From Mauremys mutica (lineage: Eukaryota; Chordata; Testudines; Geoemydidae), in the NCBI RefSeq assembly GCF_020497125.1, contig NC_059094.1, forward strand, positions 4,071,733 through 4,135,732: a stretch of 64,000 bases of DNA. Reading direction: 5' to 3'. The position numbers and the translations under genes are program-made. This document shows positions 50,980 to 62,384 of this stretch, piece by piece (within the stretch, counting starts at the first letter, position 1; each line of letters begins with the position of its first letter). The notes under the pieces were generated by a model, which was given only the letters and a program-made list of their open reading frames with translations, was not told the DNA's origin and made no database searches.

Positions 50980-52157
50980 GGATAAGACGGAATTCTTCTC
51001 ATGGATCACTAACTGGTTAAAAGATCGGAAACAAAGAGTAGGAGTAAATTAGAGATAAACAGTGGTATCCTTGAGGGGTCAGTACTGGGACCAGTACTGT
51101 TCAACATATTCATCTGGAAAAATGGGTAAATAGTGAGGTGGCAAAATTTGCAGATGATACAAAACTATTCAAGATAGTTAAGTCCCAGGCAGACTGCGAA
51201 GAGCTACAAAGGGATCTCACAAAACTGGGTGACTGGGCAACAAAATGGCAAATGAAATTCAATGTTGATAAATGCAAAGTAATGCACATTGGAAAACAAT
51301 CTCAACTGTACATACAAAACGATGACATCTGAATTAGCTGTTACCAGTCAAGAAAGAGATCTTGGAGTCATTGTGGATAGTTCTCTGAAAACATCAACTC
51401 AATGTGCAGCAGCAGTCACAAAAGCAAACAGAATGTTGGGAATCATTAAGAAAGGGATAGATAATAAGACAGAAAATATCATATTGCCTCTATATAAATC
51501 TATGGTACGTGCACACCTTGAATACTATGTGCAGATCTGGTCACCCATCCTAAAAATATATATATTGGAATTGGAAAAGGTACAGAGATGGGCAACTAAA
51601 ATGATGAGGGGTATGAAACAGGAGGAGAGATTGAAGTGATTGGGAATTTTCAGCTTAGAAAAGAGATGACTAATGGGGATATGATAGAGGTCTATAAAAT
51701 CTTGACTGGTGCGAAGAAAGTGAATAAGGAAATGTTATATAATCCTTCACATAACACAAGAACTAGCAGTCACCCAATGAAATTAATAGGCAGCAGGTTT
51801 TAAAAAAACAAAAGGAAGTACTTCTTCACACAGTATAAAGTCAACCCAGGGAACTCTTTGCCAGGGGATGCTGTGAAGACCAAAACTATAACAGGATTAA
51901 AAAAAGAACTAGATAAATTCCCGGAGAATAGGTCCATCAGTGGCTATTAGCCAGGATGGGGAGGGATGCACCATCATGCTCTGAGTGTCCCTAGCCTGTT
52001 TGCCAGAAGCTGGGAGTGGGCAACAGGGGATGGTCACTTGATGATTAATTGTTCTGTTCATTCCCTCTGAAGCACCTTGCCTTGACCACTGTCGGAAGAC
52101 AGGGTACTGGGCTATATGGACCATTGGTCTGACCCAGTATGACCATTCTTATGTAAA
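50980..52157 (+). mobile_element. CR1-family LINE, older subfamily
   Basis: RT to 3' end: VAKFADDTKLFKIV with the ADD box (51138), WQMKFNVDKCKVMHIGKQ, KANRMLGIIKKGIDNKTENI, VRAHLEYYVQIWSP. The tail (GACCCAGTATGACCATTCTT) belongs to the subfamily seen antisense at 21944. Frame changes at about 51290 and 51640. Nested in the hAT element. Confidence 0.85.
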
Positions 52158-52288
52158 AATTAATCATAATAATAAAAATGTTTAGTACAGAAACTTCCCA
52201 ACATAATGACCTTTCAAGATAGCAACAATGTGAGAGAACAACCTTGGCAAATAATGCATTTTAGAAATCTTGGCCTACTAGAAAACAG

Positions 52289-52465
52289 GGGGGAGGGATA
52301 GCTCAGTGGTTTGAGCATTGGCCTCCTAAACCCAGAGTTGTAAGTTCAATCCTTGAGGGGGCCATTTGGGGGCAAAAATTGGTCCTGCTAGTGAAGGCAG
52401 GGGGCCAGACTCAATGACCTTTCAAGGTCCCTTCCAGTTCTAGGAGATTGGTATATCTCCAATTA
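52289..52465 (+). mobile_element. tRNA-Lys-type SINE
   Basis: GGGAGGGATAGCTCAGTGG head, GTAAGTTCAATCC B box, tail GGAGATTGGTATATCTCC. The tail is an imperfect palindrome. Nested in the hAT element. Confidence 0.9.
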
Positions 52466-53738
52466 TTACATATTTATATAAGTTTCCATTCCCAGTCACA
52501 AATCTAGCATTCTGGAGCAAAGTGACTAAAATATAGTCCAACAAACAAATGTTTATTTAACGTGCCCCTCGCTTTTCCCTCCACCGCACCCCACTCACCG
52601 GTGTTGTCCTTGGTCAGTGGAGACTCAGAGCTCAGAGGTGCTTTCACGTGAGTTCACCTCCCCGGTGCGGGGCAAGAAGGCACCTTGCTTGTTCCTCCAG
52701 CTGCTCACTGTTCGCTCTGCCATGGCTGTTCGTTGTGCCACCGGTCACTCCACCGCTCTGTTGCCAATGGCCCTGCACAGTCACCTTCTGCTGCCACCCG
52801 CCACTGTGAGCTCTGCGAGTTGGTCTCTTGAGGTTCCATCCAGCTCTCAGTGATTTCAGCTCAGCTCTCAGTGCGGGAACCTGATTGCTAGTGCAGTCTG
52901 AGCCGTCTCCTACACAAAAACACTGTACCCACAGGAACACTGTCCCCACAACAGGACTAAGCACTTAGACCTGATTGTCAGTGATTTCAGCTGCAGTGGT
53001 CACTTAACAGAACAAAAGACTGTCTATGGAGCCTAATCAGCTCTGTCTTTAAACAGTGGAGAGGGACAGGTCCCCACCCCTCTCGATGCCTTCAAATCAT
53101 CACAGGTTAAGTACAGTTCTACTGCCCTTTACATCATACAATAAGAACAACATTTCATCCCCCCTTCCCCCCACATTCAAGTGGTTTGTAACCCAACCCC
53201 AGCCAAAATCTGTCACTTGGGCAACACAGCTGTGTGTGCTGGATACCTAGGTAGATTAGGTGTGAATGTAAATATAATCTGGCCCTGAAGCCTTAGCCCC
53301 CAGCTCATCACTAGCTGTCAGGGAGAGCTCATTTAGACTTTGCTTACAAATCATCATTTGAAATTATTAGGTTGGCCAACATCACCGAAATGAATGCACT
53401 GACACTGTCATAAACAGCTGTATAAGGAAGCTAGTCTATGTTCATACTTTTCAAATCTATTAGACTTTTTCAGATACACATATTTTATCATACACTGTAT
53501 AAGCTTTTAAAGTGTGTATTAATGTTTCAGTTTAAATTCAGATTTCCAAACAGTTACTAAATTGGTATGTAACTAGCTCACAAAACTGGGGGGGGGGGGT
53601 GTTGGGGAAATTCAGGGGGGTGTAGGGAAATCACTTCCAGGGACTCTGCCATGCTGAGTGGACTGCACCACTCCAGCCAATCAGGGGAGAGCCCTTGGCC
53701 AGCAGCCTCTGTTTTGTCACTTGCCAGGGATCTCGGCT

Positions 53739-53780
53739 GCACTGCGTGTTCCTATGGCAGCACTGCGTGTTCCTATGGCA
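53739..53780. repeat. 21-bp perfect tandem pair
   Basis: The unit GCACTGCGTGTTCCTATGGC plus A occurs twice without change. Confidence 0.9.
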
Positions 53781-53861
53781 GCACGTTTTGCTCTTTGCCA
53801 CCAAAGATGCAGAGACTCTCCTGAGAGCCCACAGAGGAAGTAGGGCAACCATGGGCTGGTG

Positions 53862-54070
53862 GCCTTGTGGTAAAGGCAGTGGCTGGGCAATCAGGAGATC
53901 AGCATTCACATCCCACCTCTGCCACAGGTTTCCCCATGTAACCTAGGGCATGTCACCTAATGAGTCTTTGCCTCACTTTCCTGCCTGTAACAGAGGGATG
54001 CTGATATTTTCTCACCCTACAGGGCTGCTGTGAGAGGAGATGAGTTACTGCTGCTACAGCAATGGAGATC
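53862..54070 (+). repeat. MIR-like CORE-SINE remnant
   Basis: CCACCTCTGCCACAGG, GGGCATGTCACCTAATGAG, CCTGTAACAGAGGGATGC and AGGGCTGCTGTGAG occur in MIR order. Confidence 0.55.
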
Positions 54071-55046
54071 ATAAAATTACTAAAAGAGGTTTGTTAGGGG
54101 AATGTTCAGAATTTCCAGTAAATAGACATTTAGGGTCTGATCCTAAGCCCTGTGCAGGCAATAGGAGTTTTGCTATGGATTTCAGTGGGAGCAGGTTTGG
54201 GTCCTATAGGCTTATTGTCAATTATGGCCTATGCCCAAGATATGTGGGGTGGTGGGCAGCATAGCACCCACCCAGCACCAGGGAGTGGGGCACTGGTTGG
54301 AATAGGATGGAACTCCCTATTTGTGAGACTTCAATGTGAGACTCTCTATTTAGCTTATTTCACCAGGTGGGGACATCCGGAGTTGACTCACATCCAATTC
54401 ATTCACCTGAGTGTCACAATCAGGTTTGGTGACCTTGGCTCCCTGAGCTCACAGAGGCTCATTAGCATTGTGCTGTGGCACTGAGCAGTGGAAGAATGGT
54501 TAAGGGATGAACTCTTGGGTCAGACCTCCGGAGTCCTAGGCTGCAAGCTAGAGCCATTGCTCCCTCATGATGCCCACACACGCTGTTTAGTTCTGCTGCC
54601 GTCCCATCTCTGGAGCAGCAGATTCTGAATCGGCTCTTTTCCCCCAGGATGGGAAATTCCCCACAGACTGGTGGGGCAATTTACTGGACGAATTTCACTT
54701 TTTTTCTGTTCACAACAGATTGTGGAATTACATTTGCTCATTATTCAAAACTACTTGTACATTCCTTCAGCAAAGAATTCCAGATCTGTAGGCTGTGGCT
54801 GTGAGCATTTCTATGGTCTATATACATGGCCTTTTTGGTATCCTGCCAAGCTTTTGCTCTCAAAAGCTAGTTGCAGTGAGCTCCACGGGCTAATTGTGCA
54901 TTAGGTAAAAACAGCATTTTAAAGTTTGTCAGTGAACAGCTTTCAAACAGGCCATTTGTAAACTGCTCACGCTAGGCCAGGTCTGCCACTGCCTTGTATC
55001 ATGGGTCACCATTTGCACCCATGCTAACATTTGTGGGCAATAATAA
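54071..55046. other. No recognised gene
   Basis: Unique-looking DNA with short frames only. 54485-54560 faintly resembles a MIR head. Confidence 0.35.
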
Positions 55047-55059
55047 TCAGTAATAATAA

Positions 55060-55226
55060 TAGGAGTACTTGTGGCACCTTAGAGACTAACAAATTTATTG
55101 TAGCACAAGCTTTCGTGGGCTACAGCTCACTTCATGCTACAATACATTTGTTAGTCTCTAAGGTGCCACAAGTACTCCTGTTCTTTTTGCGGATACAGAC
55201 TAACATGGCTACTACTCTGAAACCTG
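55060..55226 (-). mobile_element. Fold-back SINE-like repeat, copy C
   Basis: A 13-bp duplication TCAGTAATAATAA lies at 55047-55059 and 55227-55239. The left arm AGGAGTACTTGTGGCACC... is inverted in the right arm ...GGTGCCACAAGTACTCCT. The antisense head (GCCATGTTAGTCTGTATCCG on the minus strand) ends the copy at the right. Same architecture as copies A and B. Confidence 0.87.
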
Positions 55227-55344
55227 TCAGTAATAATAAGACATTCTCTGTGATGCTGGCAGATCAGGTGTGAGTTCTTGCCCAGGCTGCAGGCATTAGC
55301 TAAGAACTGACAAACACATATCTGGAGACCAGACCAGAGCACCT

Positions 55345-56156
55345 GTGTGTCAGTTTCACTCAAAATAGGTATTAGTCTTATAAGAATGTATTTAGTCTTT
55401 TGACTCTGTGAAATGCTTGTAAGATGCTGCATGCATTAATCTCACTGGTAATGTATGTATTCCAGGCTATAAGGAAATATGTAAATTTTGCTTTATAACT
55501 TTGAAAATGTTTGCTCTGAACTTATGAACCCAGGCTTGGGAATTCCCCCCCCCCCACCCCTGGGACTATTAACATTTAAGTGGGCCATCATAAGACAAAA
55601 GCTTTGCTAATTGTCTCACCCACCCATGGAGAAGTACATGCAAAAACCTTGTCCCATTGCTTTGAATGCTGGAAGAGGGAAATCAAAATAATTGATGTGA
55701 AGATTTTTCATTTCTTTGGTGTTTGAACTCTCACAGGGCCAGAGACTCTAAACTGAAGCCAGAGATCCCCAGGGGTTACCCCCTGGGTCTCCCCTGAAAG
55801 ACACTTTGAATTGCCAGCTCACAACAACTCTGTCACTCTTAGGAGCTAGATGGTAACTGATTTGTGTGTATCTGTTTGCTTGCTTTAACCTGTAAATAAC
55901 TCATTTCTTTTTCCTAATTAAGAAACCTTTAGATAGTTTATTACAGGACTGGCTGCCAGCATTGTCTTTGGGGTAAGATCTAGGGCACCAGAAGATCAGG
56001 GGTAAGAGACTTGTCTCTTGGGACTAGGAGCAACCTGGTGGGGGTGATTTTTGGTTTAAGTGACCCTTTATAATGAAGTCCAGTTTGCCTGTGTGGCAAG
56101 CTAGACTGGAGAGTCTAAGGAGACGGTCTGTGACTCCATGGTGAGACTGTCACAGT
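55345..56156 (+). repeat. LTR-like repeat, plus orientation
   Basis: Starts TGTGTCAGTTTCACTC and ends GAGACTGTCACA (TG...CA). It contains GATCCCCAGGGGTTACCCCC and CTGTAAATAACTCATTTC blocks familiar from turtle solo LTRs. No matching target duplication was found, so the ends are uncertain. Confidence 0.4.
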
Positions 56157-56847
56157 GATCCAGGAGTTCATATTTGTCGCTTGCTTGGTGAAATCTAATT
56201 ATAGAACCCACCCCCAGTTTGGGGTGTCTGCTCTACTTTTGACACTCTGCCTTGAGGTTGGCACTCACAGTCATGAGCCACTTCAGCCAGCATGGCATTC
56301 TGCATTGCGGGCTCTGTCTCTGGTCTCTGCTAAGCCACAGGGCCCCTCTCAGCCGGGAAACGCTCGCTGTCCAGCACCCCGCTGTGACTCTGGGGTGAGC
56401 TGCAAATATCTCTGATTCATGTGGGGCGCTGGCATTTCTCTGCAGAGACTCGCCTCTCAGCCAAGCCCTACGCAGTGTGTGCTTGCCACCGCTCAGTGTA
56501 TATACGCGTCTCACTGGCTGTATCACACTGTGGGACTTGGTTGAGATTTCCAGATAACAATTTCTGGTTGCTCCCAGGCAGCCTTCAGTCATGTTGGAGG
56601 AGCTGGGATTAGCTAACAGCACACACTGCACGCACTGTCATTAGACTGTCTTGGTACAGTTACACCGTTTGTTCACAGGTCTGTCATTTTTATTTACCAT
56701 CCTCGCTGACCTGACCAGCTGCCATTTGAAGTTAAAATCAGAGAATATTTAAAACCATGCACAAGTGAGGTGTGTCTTTGACATGGACCACGAAGGGCCC
56801 CTTAGACTCTAAGCTCACAGCACACTGCTGGGCTCAGAGTGCAGCTC
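56157..56847. other. No recognised gene
   Basis: Only short unsupported frames. Confidence 0.4.
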
Positions 56848-56858
56848 TACTCTGGAAT

Positions 56859-56988
56859 CAAGTATCAGGGGGTAGCCGTGTTAGTCTGGATCTGTAAAAA
56901 GCAACAGAGTCCTGTGGCACCTTGTAGACTAACAGATGTATTGGAGCATGAGCTTTCGTGGGGGAATACCCACTTCGTCAGACGCATG
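56859..56988 (+). mobile_element. SINE-like repeat, straight form, copy D
   Basis: Full non-inverted form, 130 bp: GGTAGCCGTGTTAGTCTGGA head, GTGGCACCTTGTAGACTAAC middle, CCCACTTCGTCAGACGCATG end. The 11-bp duplication TACTCTGGAAT lies at 56848-56858 and 56989-56999. It serves as the reference for the three fold-back copies. Confidence 0.88.
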
Positions 56989-56999
56989 TACTCTGGAAT

Positions 57000-57368
57000 G
57001 TCATGTCACTGGGTCACAATGGCCCTTTCTCACGTCACAGGCCTGCTCTGCTTCCTGCTCACATAGAAACTAAAATGCTTCTCCCTTTTGACTCTTCACC
57101 CTGTGGAGCCAGCCCAGCTGCAGGAGAGGGGCAGGAGTCTGTTCTTGCTCACACGACAGGCACACAATTGTGACCCAAGGTCTCACTGCAGAGCCTCTGC
57201 TGCTGAGCTAGGACGAGTCCCACAGAACCCAGCTGGTGCTTAGTTGTTGTTTGTCATTTGTTACTCTCCTGCGTAAGCATTTCACCCACCTAACCAGGGA
57301 ACAGAAAATATACCTGGGCGGTTTCCCAAAGTCACAAATGATTCTGGGTCCCTCAATTTTACAGACCC
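57000..57368. other. No recognised gene
   Basis: Unique-looking spacer between two small elements. No coding signal. Confidence 0.35.
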
Positions 57369-57376
57369 CATTTGAG

Positions 57377-57678
57377 CAGGGGCGGCTCTAGATATTTTGC
57401 TGCCCCAAGCATGGCGGCATGCCGCAGGGGCGCTCTGCCGGTCGCCGGTCCCGTGGTTCCGGTGGACCTCCCGCAGGCGTGCCGAAGCCGCGGGACCAGA
57501 GGACCCTCCGCAGGCACGCCTGTGGGAGGTCCACCGGAGCTGCGGGACCAGAGGACCCTCTGCAGGCATGCTGCCGAAGGCGGCCTACCTGCCGCCCTCT
57601 TGGGGACCAGCAGAGCGCCCCCCGCGGCTTGCCGCCCCAAGCACGTGCTTGGTGTGCTGGGGCCTGGAGCCGCCCCTG
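57377..57678. mobile_element. GC-rich hAT MITE, copy 4
   Basis: Starts CAGGGGCGGCTC and ends GAGCCGCCCCTG. The perfect 8-bp duplication CATTTGAG lies at 57369-57376 and 57679-57686. It is the longest copy (302 bp), with extra internal GCGGGACCAGAGGACCCTC repeats. Confidence 0.95.
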
Positions 57679-57686
57679 CATTTGAG

Positions 57687-60532
57687 ACACTTTAAAGGGG
57701 GCTATTTCAGCGGGCACATGCTGGGCCCTTTCTGAAAATCAGGGGTATCAAGTTGGGCCCGGCCCCCAATGCAGGCACCCAAATCTCTTGTCACTTCTGA
57801 AGTGCCGGATCCATGTGCCAACTTGCACACCTCAGCTAGCAAACAGCGAATAGCCCAAGCAAATTCATTAGCAAAAAGCTCATGCAATCCCCTTGTCCAG
57901 AGATGACCCAGGCCTGCTGATAGTGGGGGGGGGGGGGTGAGGAGGTGCAGCATGAGGGCAGTGGCTTCAGCAGATGTTCAGTACAAACCAAGCAGCAACT
58001 GACATGCACCCCCATGAGTTGCCTCCGCCCTTGTCTGCAAACAACTTGGCCAGACTATTTGGTGGATAGCTGCCAATAACTAACCCAGTCTCAGAGATCA
58101 GGACAGCCTGGCTAGTGACCTGGAAATCACAAGAAGGGCTAAATGCTTCATGTTTTGGAGAGGGGCCTTGCTCTGAAAGCCTGCTCAGTGAGGATGGTGT
58201 GAGGGACCCATTTTAGTGTCTGGGATCTGAGGGTCAAGCTGGGCACATAGTGGCCCATGCATCACCAATAAAAGTGATCTTGCAGTCAGAATATAGAGCT
58301 GGATGAATCCTGCAGCAATTCCCAGCAAGATTCTCTTGATCACTCCAGTGTGTGTGGGTGGGGAGGGGTGTTTGAGCACCCATGGGACACAGGGCTTGAC
58401 ACTGACCAGTGTGGACCAATGAAAGGCCAAGGACACCTGCATGGAGGCTCCATGCTGCTGGTGATTCTCTGGTGCTGCCTTCTGGGTTCCAGAAGCATGA
58501 CTCCTTCAGCACAGGCAGGTGTGGGCCATAAGCAGAAGATCTTGGAGGCACAACTGGGCTCAGAGTTAGCAAATTCATGAGATGTTGGTGACTTTTAAGC
58601 ACTGCCCTGAATACCTGGCAGCTGTACGAACATCCTCCATAACAAGTCCTCATACACCGCCAGGAGCAGGGACTCCGACTCCCCTCTATTCTCAACTACA
58701 GTCACAAATTGGCCAACCAGCTCTATTTGTCCCCCTGTTTTAGGGGCAGTGGCTGTAAGCATAGAGAGCAGATGGGATGAGCACTGGCTTCCCCTTGCAG
58801 ACAAAATTTGGGTTACACAAAGTACATGGAGGGTGGAAACCTAAGCACCTGCCTTGCAGCCACCTGGTATATCACACCCTTCAGCCGTAGCTAGACTCCC
58901 AAGTGGCCATTTGGGCCACAGTTTACTTGCAAAGATTGTGGGTACAAATGGCAGGCCATCCATTGTTCCTAAGTGAGGTGTCAAAGGTGATAAACCAGAG
59001 CAGCAGAAAGGGAGTAGAATCCAGGTGTCCAAGTCCTGATTCCTTGGCCGTTGCTCCAACCACTAGACTACGCTTCCTCTCAAAGTAACAGAGACAGCCT
59101 GTTCTCTTCATGATCTGCAGCCAGAACTAATATCAGGGCATCCAGGGCAGGCACAACAGCTCCGCGGGTGAAACTTTGTACGGGGTGTTGCTGGGCTTAG
59201 CTGTATTCTCAGTAGTTTGGCCATAGGCTCCCAGGAGGTGTCGGGAAGGGGAGAGTGCAAGCTAGACCCATGCTGCGCTGCGAGCGACGCTGCTTGAGAC
59301 ATGGCGGGGGAGGCAGTCTGCTCTGCTTTCTTTCCGTTACACTTGGGGAGGCAGCCCAGCTGTTTCGGCTCAGCTCTGTCAGCCTCCTCTTTGTCAACAG
59401 CACTTCACTTCTCTGAACGAACAGCCTTCTGCAAAGCAGGCAAGTCATGTTAGTGCAGCCAAACAGGAAGTGGCTGAGTATCTGGGCTGCTGAATCAACA
59501 TCCTGCGGCTGGGCCTTCCCCACCATTGCCATTACCAAATACAGCACTTTCTGCAGGATTGAAGCTTCGGGCAGGAGCCCAGCTCAAGCTGTGGATCCTG
59601 GATGTGGCATTTAACGGCCCCACTCGACAAAGTGACATCACCTGAGTCAGGGAGCTTGTTCCCCCGGCCCCTTGGCCATATGGGCCCAGCCCTACAGCTG
59701 CTCACAGGGTCTGTGCTGGACGGAGTCCCTGGCTGCCTGGCTCTAGGCTCTCTCTGTCCTGAGGGGTTGGATCCTTCCCCTTTCTCAGGGGTAAACAGGG
59801 CTGGAAAGGGGGTGACTGGAGGGGGATGCTGCTGGTGCTGGGGAGCAGCCTTGTCCGTGTAGCTGCTGAGCATCCCCAGCTCATTCTGTCATGCTGAAGT
59901 AAACTGTCAAAGGGGATATTAGGGCAGCTACATGCCGAGGAAGCTCCAGTGTCACTGCAGCAGGGACCAGATCAGGGACTCAGGCCTCAGTGCCAGTTCT
60001 CCTGCTGAGATATTACAAACCCCGGAGGCTTGGGTCAGTCTCGGATCCACTGCAGGGCAAGAAGGACCATGGCTCCTGCCACTGTAAGGTGCCACAATGA
60101 GCTAGGAGGCTCGTACCACACAGTCCCCCTTGGATGAATTCAGGAGGGATTCTGGAGAGGAGAAGGCAGAAAGTTCCTCATTCACTCAAGGCCTGGTTCA
60201 GTTCTCCACTCCCTGCACCTTGGGGCACCATCTGCACATGTGCAAATGCTTCTGTTCCCATCTGGTCATGTTTTACACCTGCTTTGCACATGTGCAAACA
60301 ATGGCATAATAAGCCAGGCAGGGGAGAGCCAGGGTGTCCCATTGCCACCTCCCATTCTGGCTTCAAAGTAATTGCTGCCTCAGTTTCCCCTCACTCATGT
60401 AGGATCCTCTGCCCTGCCGAGGAAGGACTTGCTGTCATGCCTAAGTCTTTTTCTGGGCACAATTTTATTCTTCAAACATAAAACTTAAGCAAAACACCAA
60501 AACAAAAGCAGTTTTTGGAGCCATCCTTGGTT
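57687..60532. other. No recognised gene; MIR-like head at 59010-59085
   Basis: 57725-57800 carries words of a chelonian interspersed repeat (CTGAAAATCAGGGGTATCAA). 59010-59085 on the minus strand resembles a MIR/tRNA-SINE head (AGTGGTTGGAGCAACGGCC). Otherwise only chance frames. Confidence 0.35.
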
Positions 60533-60537
60533 CAGAC

Positions 60538-62031
60538 TGTGACGAGTTTGGTCACAGAGACCCCCTTGGGACTGTCATCTGATGTGCTGAGATTACCTCT
60601 GAGCCCATTTTCTCTGCCAGTTTGGGCCTCCAGAACCCTGTCTTGTTGAGCCAGATATGCTAATCTGCTGAAACACAGACCCAGGGTCTGACCCACACCC
60701 GCAAACCTGCAGACTTAACTGAAAATAGCTTAGCAAGTGCTCCTGTCTCTAGCACCGAGACATCCAGCTCCCAATGGGATCCAAACCCCAAATAAATCCG
60801 TTTTACTCTGTATAAAGCTTATACAGGGTAAACTCATAAATTGTTCATCCTCCATAACACTGATAGAGAGAGATGCACAGCTGTTTGCTCCCCCAGGTAT
60901 TCAGGGCCGGCTCCAGGCACCAGCTTATCAAGCAGGTGCTTGGGGCAGCAACTCCGGGGAGGGGTGGCACTTTCACGTATTCGGCGGCAATTCGGCGCAG
61001 GGTCCCTCACTCCCGCTTGGAGCGAAGGACCTCCCGCTGAATTGCCGCAGATCGCGATCGCGGCTTCTTCTTTTTTTTTTTTTTGGCTGCTTGGGGCGGC
61101 CAAACCCCTGGAGCCGGCCCTGCAGGTATTAATCACTTACTCTGGGTTTATCAATAAACAAAAGTGATTTTATTAAGTATAAAAATTAGGATTTAAGTGG
61201 TTCCAAGTAATAACAGCCAGAACAAAGTAAGTTGCCAAGCAAAATAAAACAAAACATGCAAGTCTAAGCCTAATACAGTAGGAAACTGAATACGGATAAA
61301 TCTCATCCTCAGAGATGTCCCAATAGGCTTCTTTCACAGACTAGACTCCTTCCTAGTCTGGGCCCAATCCTTTTCAGACCAATATTGTAGTTTGTGGCCT
61401 AGGTACAGCAATGACTCACACCCCCATAGTTACTGTCCTTTGTTCCAGTTTCTTTTAGGCATCTCTTTGGGGTGGAGAGGCCATCTCTTGAGCCTGCTGA
61501 AGACAAAATGGAGGGGCTTCCAAGGTCTTTTATATTCTCTCTCTTGTGGACGGAAACCCCTTTGTTTTTCTGTGCAAAATCACAGCAACGAGATGGAGTT
61601 TGTAGCCACCCGGGCAAGTCACATGTCCATGAATGATTCAGCTTTTTGCAGGCCGATGCCACTGTTTACATGTTAGTTTGAACGTTCCCAAGAAAGCTCA
61701 GATGTGGATTGGTATCTCCCAAAGTCCATTGTCAGTTAAGTGTTTCTTGATTGGGCACTTACTCAGAATAGTCTTTTCTCAAGAAACTGACCAAATGCTT
61801 CACTGATGCTACTTAGAATCAAACACATTGAGATACAAGTACATAGCCAATATTCATACTTCAAATACAAAAATTATACACGTGTACCGACAGCATAATC
61901 ATAACTAGCAAATTACAAACTTTCCATAGAAACCTTACTTGACCTCCTTTGTACAAGATTTGACGCAACTATAGGACCTTGGTTGCAACAATGATCTATA
62001 CAGTCACAGTTCATGTCAATAACATCACACT
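60538..62031 (-). mobile_element. LTR-like repeat, minus orientation, copy 3
   Basis: Starts TGTGACGAGTTTGGTCACAG and ends ATAACATCACA. Minus-strand AATAAA signals sit near 61170 (TTTTATTAAG). The flanks CAGAC and CTGAC form a possible 5-bp duplication with one mismatch. About 1.27 kb without the hAT MITE. Inferred solo LTR of an endogenous retrovirus or related family; no genes inside. Confidence 0.55.
60902..61122. mobile_element. hAT MITE, copy 5, variant subfamily
   Basis: Starts CAGGGCCGGCTCCAGG and ends GGAGCCGGCCCTG. The perfect 8-bp duplication CAGGTATT lies at 60894-60901 and 61123-61130. The interior is less GC-rich (AGCAGGTGCTTGGGGCAGC, GGCGGCAATTCGGC) and holds a T run at 61069-61084. 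Nested in the LTR-like repeat. Confidence 0.93.
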
Positions 62032-62384
62032 GACTCTCAGAGGTTCCTAAGGAGGATATGCCCTTCCCTTCAATCTCCCTGCTTCAGGGCCTCCTGCAGG
62101 AATCCATCTCCATCCTGCAGTTCCCTTCCAGCTGAGCTCTCCTGGTACTTTGTAGGGGGCACCTGATGCCTTTCTAATGAGGTCTGATAATTGGACAGGG
62201 CTGGCTGGCCTGTAAAACAGGCTCTCTGTGTATGGTTGGCTCAGAAGTGTGCTGAGGATGAGAGGTGACAGGTCCCATCTCATTTCAGCTCCAGACCTGG
62301 CCATGTGACAAGTCATGCAAGGGTTAGATATGGGGAAGGGGGGGGCGACATGGAAATTACAACGGGTCACAGGAGCAACAAGAG
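62032..62384. other. No recognised gene
   Basis: Spacer between the LTR-like repeat and the next CR1. No coding signal. Confidence 0.35.

Larger units (their letters stand above)
50756..53636. mobile_element. hAT-type element, 2.9 kb, non-autonomous
   Basis: Starts CAGTGGTTTCCCCA and ends TAGGGAAATCACTT (terminal inverted repeat 11 of 14). The perfect 8-bp duplication CCAGGGAC lies at 50748-50755 and 53637-53644. Both subterminal regions carry poly-G blocks (GGGGGGGTGTTCG and GGGGGGGTGTTGG). A CR1 fragment and a SINE lie inside. I see no transposase; the GC-rich part 52560-52960 has only unsupported frames. Confidence 0.82.

Noticed and set aside
57359..57735. Overlapping arginine/proline-rich frames on both strands
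   Set aside because: They fall inside a GC-rich hAT MITE; the same peptides recur at the other four MITE copies.
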